22,870 bases of DNA, taken from contig SFOL01000022.1 of the NCBI GenBank assembly GCA_004552385.1, forward strand, positions 1 to 22,870, in the 5' to 3' direction. Positions 7,275 to 13,982 of the stretch are shown here, in pieces; within the stretch, counting starts at the first letter, position 1, and each line of letters begins with the position of its first letter. Both the position numbers and the translations under genes were made by a program. The stretch is from Bacteroidales bacterium (lineage in GTDB: Bacteria; Bacteroidota; Bacteroidia; Bacteroidales; Marinilabiliaceae). The notes beneath the pieces are model-generated. The model made no database searches, had not been told where the DNA came from, and was given only the letters and a program-made list of their open reading frames with translations.

Positions 7275-8360
7275 CTACTCGCTCACCTTGGGATATACGT
7301 AAAGATAGTCGTAGTGCACGAGCGGCTTCTGCTTGGCGGCGAAAGCCTGCTTTACGGCCGTGTCTTTGTCCATGGCCGCGCGTCCGACGCCTACAGTCGC
7401 CCCATCGGGGCCAACGATGAGGACGATATCGTCCTTGCGGAAGTCTCCCTCGAACTCTCTGACGCCCACCGGGAGCAGGCTTGAGACGTGGCTTGGGGAG
7501 ACGAGCGCGTCGGCCGCGCCTTGGTTGACAATGATGCGGGCAGTTGCGAAGCCGTCGGAGTAGGCAATCCACTTTTTGACGGCGGTGCTCTTCTGGCCTG
7601 CCGCGAAATGAGTGCGTACGAGCGAGGCGTCGTCCGCCACGACGCGCGAGATGACATCGGGCGTGGCGCCATTGGCGATGTAGACGTCGATGCCGGCCTG
7701 CGCGGTCTTCTGGGCCATGCGGCACTTGGTGACCATCCCGCCTCGGCCGAAATCGGACTTAGAGGCCCTGACATAGCGCGAGACGCTCATGCCGTCGGCC
7801 ACCTCGGTTATGACCTTAGAGGACGGGTCTGACGGGTCGCCGTCAAAAATGCCATCAATGTTGCTGAGAATGATAAGGCGGTCGCAGTCCATCATAGACG
7901 CCACGAGGCCCGAGAGCTCGTCATTATCAGTGAACATGAGGCCTGCGAGCGAGACGGCGTCATTCTCGTTGACCACGGGTATGACGTCATTCTGCCACAG
8001 TGTCTCGAAGCAGTTCTTCATGTTGAGGTAATGTGTTCGAGTGCCGAGATCCTGCTTGGTGACGAGGAGCTGCCCAATCTTCATGCCCTGCTGGTCGAAA
8101 AGCTGCTTATACTGGTCGATGAGCTTAACTTGCCCGACAGAAGAGAGTAGCTGCCTCTGCGCGACAGGGTTGAGGTCGGCGAATCCGCTTATGACACCGC
8201 GGCCCGCGGCCACGGCTCCAGAGGAGACGAGTATGACCTTATGGCCAGCAGCCCTCAAGCCGGCGATCTGCGCAACGAGGCTCTCCATACGGGCCACATT
8301 GAGCATACGGTCGGCGCCCGTCAGGACGTTGGAGCCCACCTTGATGGTAATTCTGAGCAT
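7275..8360 (-). CDS. proB: glutamate 5-kinase with C-terminal PUA domain
   Basis: ProB phosphorylates L-glutamate on the gamma carboxylate with ATP, the committed and usually proline-inhibited step of proline synthesis. The 361-aa product has the amino-acid-kinase domain (about 1-255): KVGSNVLTG near the start, the VSSGAVAAGRGV motif near 45-56, NENDAV near 132-137, and a nucleotide-binding block around SDFGRGGMVTK. It also has a C-terminal PUA domain (about 270-350), as in E. coli ProB. It follows proC by 22 nt and precedes proA. The product is expected to channel labile gamma-glutamyl phosphate to ProA. Confidence 0.96.
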   Translation of the reverse strand: MLRITIKVGSNVLTGADRMLNVARMESLVAQIAGLRAAGHKVILVSSGAVAAGRGVISGFADLNPVAQRQLLSSVGQVKLIDQYKQLFDQQGMKIGQLLVTKQDLGTRTHYLNMKNCFETLWQNDVIPVVNENDAVSLAGLMFTDNDELSGLVASMMDCDRLIILSNIDGIFDGDPSDPSSKVITEVADGMSVSRYVRASKSDFGRGGMVTKCRMAQKTAQAGIDVYIANGATPDVISRVVADDASLVRTHFAAGQKSTAVKKWIAYSDGFATARIIVNQGAADALVSPSHVSSLLPVGVREFEGDFRKDDIVLIVGPDGATVGVGRAAMDKDTAVKQAFAAKQKPLVHYDYLYVYPKVSE

Positions 8361-8382
8361 TACTCTGATATGACGCTAAATG

Positions 8383-9183
8383 TTACTTTACAATCTTGTT
8401 ATAAGACCCCATCATGCCCTCCATGACGGCGTGTGTGAAGCCGGCGTGCTCCATCGCATTGATGCCGGCGATAGTGACGCCCTTAGGTGTGCACACCTTG
8501 TCGATCTCGACTTCGGGGTGAGAACGGTTGGTGAGTATGAGCTGCGCCGCTCCTTTGACGGTCTGGGCGATGACCTCGGCGGCCACGTCTGCCTTAAGAC
8601 CCATCTCGATGGCACTCTCCTGACAGGCGCGGATGTAGCGCAAGGCATGGGCTATGCCGCATGAGGCCAGTGCGGTGAGCGCGGGCATCTGAGCCTCGTC
8701 GACGACAAGTGCGAGCCCCAGCGCGGAGAATATCTTGACCACAGCCTGCACCTGTTCGGGAGAGGCAGACGGCCCCGCGACAATGGCAGTGAGGCTCTCG
8801 CCAACCTCTGCCGCAGTGTTGGGCATTACGCGCACGGCAGCGACATCGGCGCCGAGCATATCAGTCAGCTGGGCTACGGAGACTCCCGTGGCGATGCTGA
8901 CGGCGACGACTCCAGCTTTGAGCGAAGGACGCACAGCCGCCACTACGTCGGCAATCTGGTATGGCTTGACGGCGAAGATGACGACATCGGCCCCACTGAC
9001 CGCCTCGGAATTATCAGACATGGCCACGAAGCCATCGGAACGCCACTGCTCCAGAGCCTTCTCATTTCGCCGCGTGACGACCACCTGGCCCGCCTGTGCC
9101 AGACCCGCCTTGACGATGCCGCGGGCTATTGCGCCGCCCATGTTACCACCGCCAATGATGGCGATTTTCTGTTGTTCACCCAT
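8383..9183 (-). CDS. proC: pyrroline-5-carboxylate reductase
   Basis: ProC reduces pyrroline-5-carboxylate to L-proline with NAD(P)H, the last step of the pathway whose first two enzymes are encoded by the next two genes. The 266-aa product has the N-terminal Rossmann motif IAIIGGGNMGGAIARG (about 7-22), the VIFAVKPYQI segment (about 68-77), and a C-terminal dimerisation domain. That domain carries the conserved VMPNTAAEVGES and PKGVTIAGINAMEHAGF motifs. Length is standard (about 265-275 aa). It is the first gene of the proC-proB-proA unit, so the whole proline pathway from glutamate is co-transcribed. Confidence 0.96.
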   Translation of the reverse strand: MGEQQKIAIIGGGNMGGAIARGIVKAGLAQAGQVVVTRRNEKALEQWRSDGFVAMSDNSEAVSGADVVIFAVKPYQIADVVAAVRPSLKAGVVAVSIATGVSVAQLTDMLGADVAAVRVMPNTAAEVGESLTAIVAGPSASPEQVQAVVKIFSALGLALVVDEAQMPALTALASCGIAHALRYIRACQESAIEMGLKADVAAEVIAQTVKGAAQLILTNRSHPEVEIDKVCTPKGVTIAGINAMEHAGFTHAVMEGMMGSYNKIVK

Positions 9184-9209
9184 TGTTATTTTTCTTACTT
9201 AGACAAACG

Positions 9210-9243
9210 CAAATATAACTCATTTTTTGAGAGGCGAGACAGA
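9210..9243 (-). promoter_or_regulatory. probable promoter for proCBA
   Basis: On the minus strand a perfect -7 box TATATTTG lies at 9217-9210, 27 nt upstream of the proC ATG. A weak -33 match (TCTG at 9243-9240) sits 22 nt further up. The predicted start is about 9203, giving a short leader of about 20 nt. It lies between the pectate-lyase terminator and proC, so proCBA is an independent transcription unit. Confidence 0.55.
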
Positions 9244-9294
9244 ACAGAGCAAAGGCGGACAAGAGAATTTGTCATTTTTAGGCAAAAGGAAAAT

Positions 9295-9316
9295 GGCGGG
9301 CCGCAGACGGCCCGCC
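9295..9316 (-). terminator. rho-independent terminator downstream of the pectate lyase
   Basis: A perfect inverted repeat is present: GGCGGGCCG (9295-9303), loop of four bases, CGGCCCGCC (9308-9316). On the minus strand it is followed by ATTTTCCTTTTGCC, a T-rich run suited to termination of leftward transcription. It lies about 300 nt past the annotated pectate-lyase stop, but only about 15 nt past the last in-phase end of the decayed C-terminal extension (stop at 9331-9333). This suggests that the gene once ended there. Confidence 0.85.
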
Positions 9317-9330
9317 ACGTGAATTTGGCA

Positions 9331-9614
9331 TTAACGCACTATGACGCAGATACTATTTGCCATGCACGAGAGCAAAATGGGTAGATCCGTCTGAACACAC
9401 GGAGGCGCGCGTCGCTCGTCTCGCCATTTACCATAATAGAGCCGCAAGAAGTCGAGAGATTGAATTTCGAGCCTGCCGGCCTGAAGCTGGAAGAAGACGC
9501 GGCTTAATCCTCAGCATCGAAGAAGCGCAACAAGTCGGAGTCGGCCGACGGAGCGTCGTTGCCGCCCATGCAGCCATCGCAGGAACCGTCGCTTGGGGCA
9601 TCGTCGGAGCCGTA
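9331..9614 (-). pseudogene. decayed C-terminal extension of the pectate lyase, possibly a T9SS sorting domain
   Basis: Directly after the TAG stop (9615-9617) the same frame stays open for 36 codons (YGSDDAPSDGSCDGCMGG..., then ...SDLLRFFDAED) to TAA at 9504-9506. It then continues with a further 52 codons in the same frame. That part contains KFNLSTSCGSIMV and NGETSDARLRVF (about 9393-9467), which resembles the start of a type IX secretion type-A C-terminal domain (beta-strand, then 'arVrVf..dG'). After this the frame breaks. One alternative frame reads SDGSTHFALVHGK (9394-9356) and the other ends ANSICVIVR-stop (stop 9331-9333); CTDs of this class often end in a K/C-V-I-V-R-like strand. The T9SS assignment is inference; the continued coding-like frame is seen directly. 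This fills most of the 431-nt gap between proC and the lyase. Confidence 0.5.
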
Positions 9615-11279
9615 CTACTCGTTGCTGCCAGGCTTTGTGGAGCCGTAGAAACCGACGAGCGAAGACTTATACGCCACAATCGCATTCTTGAGACCCTTGA
9701 TGACCACGTGGTTAGAGTCCTCGGTGGCATTATCGAACTTCCATTGGAAATCGCCATGCGCCATGCGCCCCGCGCCAAGCCATCCGGTCACGATGTCGGG
9801 AACCCGGGTCGGGTCATCCGGCGTGCAGGCGTACATCTTGCGGGCGTCGGTGTCAAAATTATTATACACGTGGCCACCCGAAAGTGCGGAGACGTCGGCC
9901 GGGACAGGCTCCTCCCTGTTCGCGACCTCGTAGGCGTCAAAATGTGACTTAGTGTCGACATCGGCGGTCCTCTTGACCCCAGACTTTACGAACTCGCTGG
10001 CAGCGTAAGGGACGTAGGTGTAAGTCCCAACCATCACGTTGTTGAAGGACTTGATGATGCCTCCAGGCTCATCGGAGAAATCAGCCTCGTTGCCCCAGCA
10101 GACGTCAGAACCCTGGAGGGACGATAGCATGGGGTATTTGGTGTTACGGAAATAGTTGGCCTCGACAAATACATCGGAGGACTTTGCCGCGCCCACCCCA
10201 TATTTAGAGACACCGTCGTAATAGTTGTTATAGACATGCACGCTCATGGTGCGGATGCGCGGGTGTCGGCCGTCGGAATGGTTGAACCAGTTGTGATGGT
10301 ATGTGATGTAATTAGGTCCGCTCTCTTTTTTCATGCCGCAGAGGCTCGTCTTGCCGGAATCCCAGAAAGTGTTGTAAGCGTAGGTTACATACTGTGAGTT
10401 ATTCTTCACGTCGATAGAGCCGTCGCCCTTGGCCTGGTCGGCGTCTCCGCCCGCGTCGCCGTAGAAGAAGTCGTTATTGTGTACCCATACATGCTTACAT
10501 GCCTTGACGGAGAGGCAGTCGTCGATGACGGACATGAAGGCTACATTTCGGATCTCGACCGACTGCGTCTTCTCAAACTGGACACCGAAGCCGTAAAACG
10601 TCGCGTCGTCGCCTATCCCCTCGATGGTTACGTTGGCGGCGACACTGTTGCTCTTGCCCTTGAGGTCGAGCCCCTCCTCTTTGCTCTTTATGTAGTCAAG
10701 GTCGTCTAAGGAGACTTTTCCTATGACACGGACGGCGAGGGGGGCTTCGGTCTTACCCTTCTCATAGGCATGTAAGATGGCCTGCAAGCCAGTCTGCTCG
10801 GCCCCGTTGACTACAGCCTTGACCGTCTTAGCCGTGTTCGCCGAGACGTAAATGACGCGGGCTCCCGCTTTGAGAGTGCCATCGTTGTTATACGCGCCGA
10901 CGCCCCCGTCCCAGCCGAAATGAGCGAAGCCCGACCTGTCATAAGGTGAGACGCTCAGCAGCCCTGTCTCAGAGGCATCGGCGTTTTGCTCCGCTCCAGC
11001 CTTGACGGGGACCACCTTGAGCTGATAGTCGCCGGCTTTGAGGCCAACGGCGTCGGCACGCCCGTAGTCCCCGTAGTTCCTGACGAGCATAGCGTCGAGC
11101 TTACGATACTCACCGCCGGACTGCTTGACGTAGACATTATAACTTTCAAAGCCAACCTCATTGGTCCACGAGACGAAACAGCTCTCGAACCAGCCCTTGG
11201 CCTCTTTGATGGTCACGTTTGCCGACGCCGCAAAAGAGACGGCGAACAACAAGGCCACAGATAGAACTAAACGAATCAC
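9615..11279 (-). CDS. secreted polysaccharide lyase family 1 pectate lyase, C-terminally truncated
   Basis: The predicted enzyme cleaves polygalacturonate (pectin) by Ca2+-dependent beta-elimination outside the cytoplasm. The 554-aa product has a signal peptide (1-20, MIRLVLSVALLFAVSFAASA) and an FN3-like domain (about 22-105: ESCFVSWTN, ESYNVYVKQ, AGDYQLKVVPV). The PL1 parallel beta-helix covers about 110-540. Family motifs are KGDGSIDVKNNSQYVTYAYN at about 284-303 with Ca2+-ligand-type aspartates D286 and D290, the GKTSLCG stretch, and HHNWFNHSDGRHPRIR ending at R343, which holds the expected catalytic arginine. The HVYNNYYDG strand follows. The gene is monocistronic, between a promoter at 11347 and a terminator at 9295. 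It ends at an in-frame TAG beyond which coding-like sequence continues, so the catalytic domain is complete but a C-terminal tail appears lost. No CAZyme or SusCD neighbours are seen. Confidence 0.9.
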   Translation of the reverse strand: MIRLVLSVALLFAVSFAASANVTIKEAKGWFESCFVSWTNEVGFESYNVYVKQSGGEYRKLDAMLVRNYGDYGRADAVGLKAGDYQLKVVPVKAGAEQNADASETGLLSVSPYDRSGFAHFGWDGGVGAYNNDGTLKAGARVIYVSANTAKTVKAVVNGAEQTGLQAILHAYEKGKTEAPLAVRVIGKVSLDDLDYIKSKEEGLDLKGKSNSVAANVTIEGIGDDATFYGFGVQFEKTQSVEIRNVAFMSVIDDCLSVKACKHVWVHNNDFFYGDAGGDADQAKGDGSIDVKNNSQYVTYAYNTFWDSGKTSLCGMKKESGPNYITYHHNWFNHSDGRHPRIRTMSVHVYNNYYDGVSKYGVGAAKSSDVFVEANYFRNTKYPMLSSLQGSDVCWGNEADFSDEPGGIIKSFNNVMVGTYTYVPYAASEFVKSGVKRTADVDTKSHFDAYEVANREEPVPADVSALSGGHVYNNFDTDARKMYACTPDDPTRVPDIVTGWLGAGRMAHGDFQWKFDNATEDSNHVVIKGLKNAIVAYKSSLVGFYGSTKPGSNE

Positions 11280-11346
11280 AATAACAATGGTATATTAATG
11301 ATATTAAACCGAAATCGGAACGAAATCCGCATTCAACAAACGATTG

Positions 11347-11379
11347 CAAATATAAACTTTAAATGTTTTCTCCCGCAAC
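11347..11379 (-). promoter_or_regulatory. probable promoter for the pectate lyase
   Basis: On the minus strand the sequence shows TATATTTG at 11354-11347 (perfect TAnnTTTG) with GTTG at 11379-11376, 21 nt upstream (three of four bases of the -33 TTTG). The predicted start is about 11340, giving a leader of about 60 nt before the lyase ATG. It is one half of the divergent intergenic region with murF. Confidence 0.6.
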
Positions 11380-11462
11380 CTGGTACGACATAAAAAACGG
11401 CTAAACGACATATACACAAAGACGGGCGGGAAAGAAATAAAACGCAGAAAGAGAAAAAAAGC

Positions 11463-11470
11463 TATCTTAG
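11463..11470 (+). promoter_or_regulatory. possible -7 box for murF
   Basis: TATCTTAG matches TAnnTTTG at all but one base and lies 7 nt before the murF ATG. If used, the transcript would be nearly leaderless. No clear TTTG is seen at the -33 position; the stretch upstream is purine-rich (AAAGAGAAAAAAAG). The call is weak, but some promoter for the plus-strand block must lie in 11280-11477. Confidence 0.3.
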
Positions 11471-11477
11471 CGGTAAA

Positions 11478-12743
11478 ATGGAAACAATAGCAGAACTATA
11501 CGAAGCGTTCCGGCAGAGCAACGGGGTATCGACCGACACTCGCACGATAACGGCCGGCAGCGTGTTCGTGGCCCTCAGAGGCGCGAACTTCGACGCCAAC
11601 ACCATGGTAGGCAGTGCTCTTGAGCTTGGGGCATCGGCCGTGGTGACGACAGACAAGGTGTATGCGGGAGACAAGCGCGCACTCGTCTGCGACGACACGC
11701 TCGCCGCACTGCAAGCGTTGGCCGCCGAGCACAGGCGACACCTGACGATCCCCGTGGTTGGCATAACAGGCACCAACGGCAAGACGACGACAAAAGAGCT
11801 TGTCACGGCAGTTCTGAGGAAGAAATACAAGACCGCCGCAACCCGCGGCAACCTGAACAACCACATCGGAGTGCCTCTGACCGTGCTGTCGATAAGCGCA
11901 GACGACGAGATGGCAGTGGTGGAGATGGGCGCGAGCCACATGCACGAGATTGCTGACTTGGTGAAAATCTCGCAGCCCACAGCCGGGCTCATAACGAACG
12001 TTGGCATAGGCCACATAGAAGGCTTCGGCTCTTTCGAGGGCGTGAAGAAGACCAAGGGCGAGCTGTATGACTACATAAAGGCCACCGGCGGAACCATATT
12101 TTTGGACAGCACGAGCCAGGACTTGACGGAGATGCTGGGCGAGTACGCCCACACCGTGCCATACGCCACGGGCCTCGCGGAGGCAAACGGCGGGGACACC
12201 GTCACGGCGCACATTGACGGCATAGGCGACGTCAAGACACAGCTGACAGGCAAGTATAACATAGCCAACATACTCGCGGCCGCCACCGTGGGGCTTCACT
12301 ACGGTGTGGACGCGAAGGACATAGCCGACGCCATAAGCGAATACAAACCGACAAACAGCCGGAGCCAAATAGTAGAGACCCGAAGGAACCACCTGATAGT
12401 GGACGCGTATAACGCCAACCCGAGCAGCATGGCGGCGGCCCTCGACAACCTGTCAGCCTCGGCAAGAGCGCACAAAGCAGTGATACTCGGAGCCATGCGC
12501 GAGCTGGGAGCGGAGGAAGACCGCCAGCACGAAATGGTTTTGAGACGGCTGAGCGGCATGGGTCTGGATAGCGCGATACTGATAGGCCCAGAGTTCAAAA
12601 AACACGAGAGCAGATACCCCGACTTCAAGTTCTTCGACCACACCGACGAGGCGAGGGCGGAAGCCGCCCGGATGAGCGGTCTGTGCATACTGGTGAAAGG
12701 CTCAAACTCGAACAAACTCACAACCCTGCTCGACGTATTGTGA
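11478..12743 (+). CDS. murF: UDP-N-acetylmuramoyl-tripeptide--D-alanyl-D-alanine ligase
   Basis: MurF adds D-Ala-D-Ala to UDP-MurNAc-tripeptide using ATP, the last cytoplasmic step of peptidoglycan precursor assembly. The 421-aa product has the N-terminal uridine-binding domain (STDTRTITAGSVFVALRGANFD, about 18-39) and the ATP-binding central domain with P-loop TGTNGKTT at 97-104. The RGNLNNHIGVPLT block (about 121-133) and the EMGASHMHEI motif are present. The C-terminal Mur ligase domain has DAYNANPSSM (about 313-322) and ends KGSNSNKL. It is on the short side for MurF (often 430-450 aa), but no domain is missing. Here it stands outside any dcw cluster. Ile is encoded by ATA in 20 of 25 cases, unlike the genes to its left. 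Confidence 0.96.
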   Translation: METIAELYEAFRQSNGVSTDTRTITAGSVFVALRGANFDANTMVGSALELGASAVVTTDKVYAGDKRALVCDDTLAALQALAAEHRRHLTIPVVGITGTNGKTTTKELVTAVLRKKYKTAATRGNLNNHIGVPLTVLSISADDEMAVVEMGASHMHEIADLVKISQPTAGLITNVGIGHIEGFGSFEGVKKTKGELYDYIKATGGTIFLDSTSQDLTEMLGEYAHTVPYATGLAEANGGDTVTAHIDGIGDVKTQLTGKYNIANILAAATVGLHYGVDAKDIADAISEYKPTNSRSQIVETRRNHLIVDAYNANPSSMAAALDNLSASARAHKAVILGAMRELGAEEDRQHEMVLRRLSGMGLDSAILIGPEFKKHESRYPDFKFFDHTDEARAEAARMSGLCILVKGSNSNKLTTLLDVL

Positions 12744-12788
12744 CACTCGACTCGCGCAGGCCATAATAACACAAAAAGGAACAACGAC

Positions 12789-13751
12789 GTGAAACAATTT
12801 CTTACAGTAGGAGACATAGGCGACCTCGGCAAAGCCATAGAGGAAGCGAAACAAGTAAAGGCCACCCCATTCGCATGGCAGGAGCTCGGCCGGAACAAGA
12901 CGATAATACTCGTGTTCTTCAACTCGAGCCTCCGCACCCGCCTCAGCTCGCAGGTGGCGGCGCAGAACCTGGGCATGCACGCCATAGTCCTCAACATAGA
13001 CAAAGACAGCTGGAAGCTGGAGACCGAGATGGGCGTGGTGATGGACGGCGACAAGACCGAGCACCTGCGCGAAGCCATCCCTGTCATCGGCTCATATTGC
13101 GACATAATAGGCGTCCGCTCTTTCGCAAGGTACGAGAGCCGCGAGTTCGACTACCAGGAGACCATATTGAAGCAGTTCATTGAGTATTCCGGCCGCCCGG
13201 TCATATCACTGGAGAGTGCGACGCGCCACCCGTGCCAGGCATTCGCCGACCTGCTGACAATAGAGGAGCATAAGACAGTGGCGCGCCCGAAAGTCGTCAT
13301 GACCTGGGCCCCCCACCCCAAGGCTCTGCCGCAGGCCGTGCCCAACTCGTTCGCCGAATGGATGAAGGCCGCGCCGGACGTCGACTTCGTGCTGACCTGC
13401 CCCGAGGGCTATGACTTGGCGCCGGACATCATGGAGGGCGTAACCCTGGAGCGCGACCAGAAGAAAGCCCTGGAGGGCGCCGACTTCGTGTACGCCAAGA
13501 ACTGGGCGAGCTACGAGCACTACGGCCAGATATTGTCAAAAGACCGCTCCTGGACCGTCGACGCCGAGCACATGAGCTGGACGAACAACGCCAAGTTCAT
13601 GCACTGCCTGCCCGTCAGGCGCAACATGATAGTGTCTGACGAGGTGATAGACGGCCCGAACAGCCTCGTGATACCCGAGGCGGCGAACCGCGTGTTCTCA
13701 ATCCAGACAGTCATGAAGCGCATGCTCGAAGATCTGTCCAGAGGCAAGTAG
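12789..13751 (+). CDS. argF': N-succinylornithine (acylornithine) carbamoyltransferase
   Basis: The enzyme transfers carbamoyl from carbamoyl phosphate to an N-acylated ornithine in arginine synthesis. Bacteroides ArgF' uses N-succinyl-L-ornithine. The 320-aa product has the carbamoyl-phosphate loop FNSSLRTR (44-51) in place of the STRTR motif of ordinary OTCases, the VVMDGDKTEHLREA loop (83-96), ATRHPCQAFADLLT, the long VMTWAPHPKALPQAVPN stretch, and the HCLPVRRN active-site motif. These are typical of the AOTCase/SOTCase branch. The discriminating residue (Glu in the Xanthomonas acetyl enzyme, Pro in the B. fragilis succinyl enzyme, by recollection) aligns with T90, so the succinyl form is likelier than the acetyl form (inference). 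It lies 45 nt after murF and is followed by a long perfect hairpin. Confidence 0.92.
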   Translation: MKQFLTVGDIGDLGKAIEEAKQVKATPFAWQELGRNKTIILVFFNSSLRTRLSSQVAAQNLGMHAIVLNIDKDSWKLETEMGVVMDGDKTEHLREAIPVIGSYCDIIGVRSFARYESREFDYQETILKQFIEYSGRPVISLESATRHPCQAFADLLTIEEHKTVARPKVVMTWAPHPKALPQAVPNSFAEWMKAAPDVDFVLTCPEGYDLAPDIMEGVTLERDQKKALEGADFVYAKNWASYEHYGQILSKDRSWTVDAEHMSWTNNAKFMHCLPVRRNMIVSDEVIDGPNSLVIPEAANRVFSIQTVMKRMLEDLSRGK

Positions 13752-13769
13752 AAGGAGACGAGACTAACA

Positions 13770-13817
13770 CGTTGGCGGCGGTGCTGCGCGCGGGAGTGCG
13801 CAGCACCGCCGCCAACG
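13770..13817 (+). terminator. long perfect hairpin after argF', probable terminator
   Basis: Arms of 20 nt, CGTTGGCGGCGGTGCTGCGC (13770-13789) and its exact reverse complement (13798-13817), enclose an 8-nt loop. The element begins 18 nt after the argF' stop. It is very GC-rich. It is not followed by a T-tract; a tiny CCGT-ATG-ACGG hairpin follows instead. It may terminate transcription, stabilise the upstream mRNA 3' end, or be a repetitive palindromic element. The rest of 13818-13982 holds only the candidate promoter for the next gene. Confidence 0.6.
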
Positions 13818-13914
13818 CCGTATGACGGAGTGGCATGGCGCGCCGAGATGGATGGCGAGGCTTGCGAGGCAAACAAATAGCGGTGGCGGATTTCATTTTT
13901 TCGGCTTATAAGTT

Positions 13915-13922
13915 TATATTTG
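13915..13922 (+). promoter_or_regulatory. -7 box of the probable ABC-transporter promoter
   Basis: TATATTTG is a perfect TAnnTTTG box. A TTTC at 13891-13894, 20 nt upstream, is a near match to the -33 TTTG. The predicted start is near 13928-13930, leaving a leader of about 55 nt before the ATG at 13983. Confidence 0.55.
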
Positions 13923-13982
13923 GGGTGCTAAATAGGCGCGGGACGCCACCCAAAAGCTCGGGCGCCAGCAGAAAGAAGACAG

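Noticed and set aside
9615..9617. TAG recoded as an amino acid, as in some gut phages
   Set aside because: Other genes in the window, such as atpD and tsaC, end properly at TAG, and no phage or suppressor-tRNA signal is present.
9357..9947. 196-aa open frame on the plus strand overlapping the lyase 3' end and the decayed tail
   Set aside because: It is mostly antisense to the pectate lyase, and its translation resembles no known family; the minus-strand tail explains the region better.
11280..11477. Replication origin at the strand switch
   Set aside because: No DnaA-box cluster or unwinding region is apparent, dnaA is not nearby, and codon asymmetry points to a single fork direction across the window.
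12299..13105. 268-aa open frame on the minus strand across the murF/argF' junction
   Set aside because: It spans two well-identified plus-strand genes and their gap, and its Ser/Arg/Leu-rich translation has no recognisable domain.
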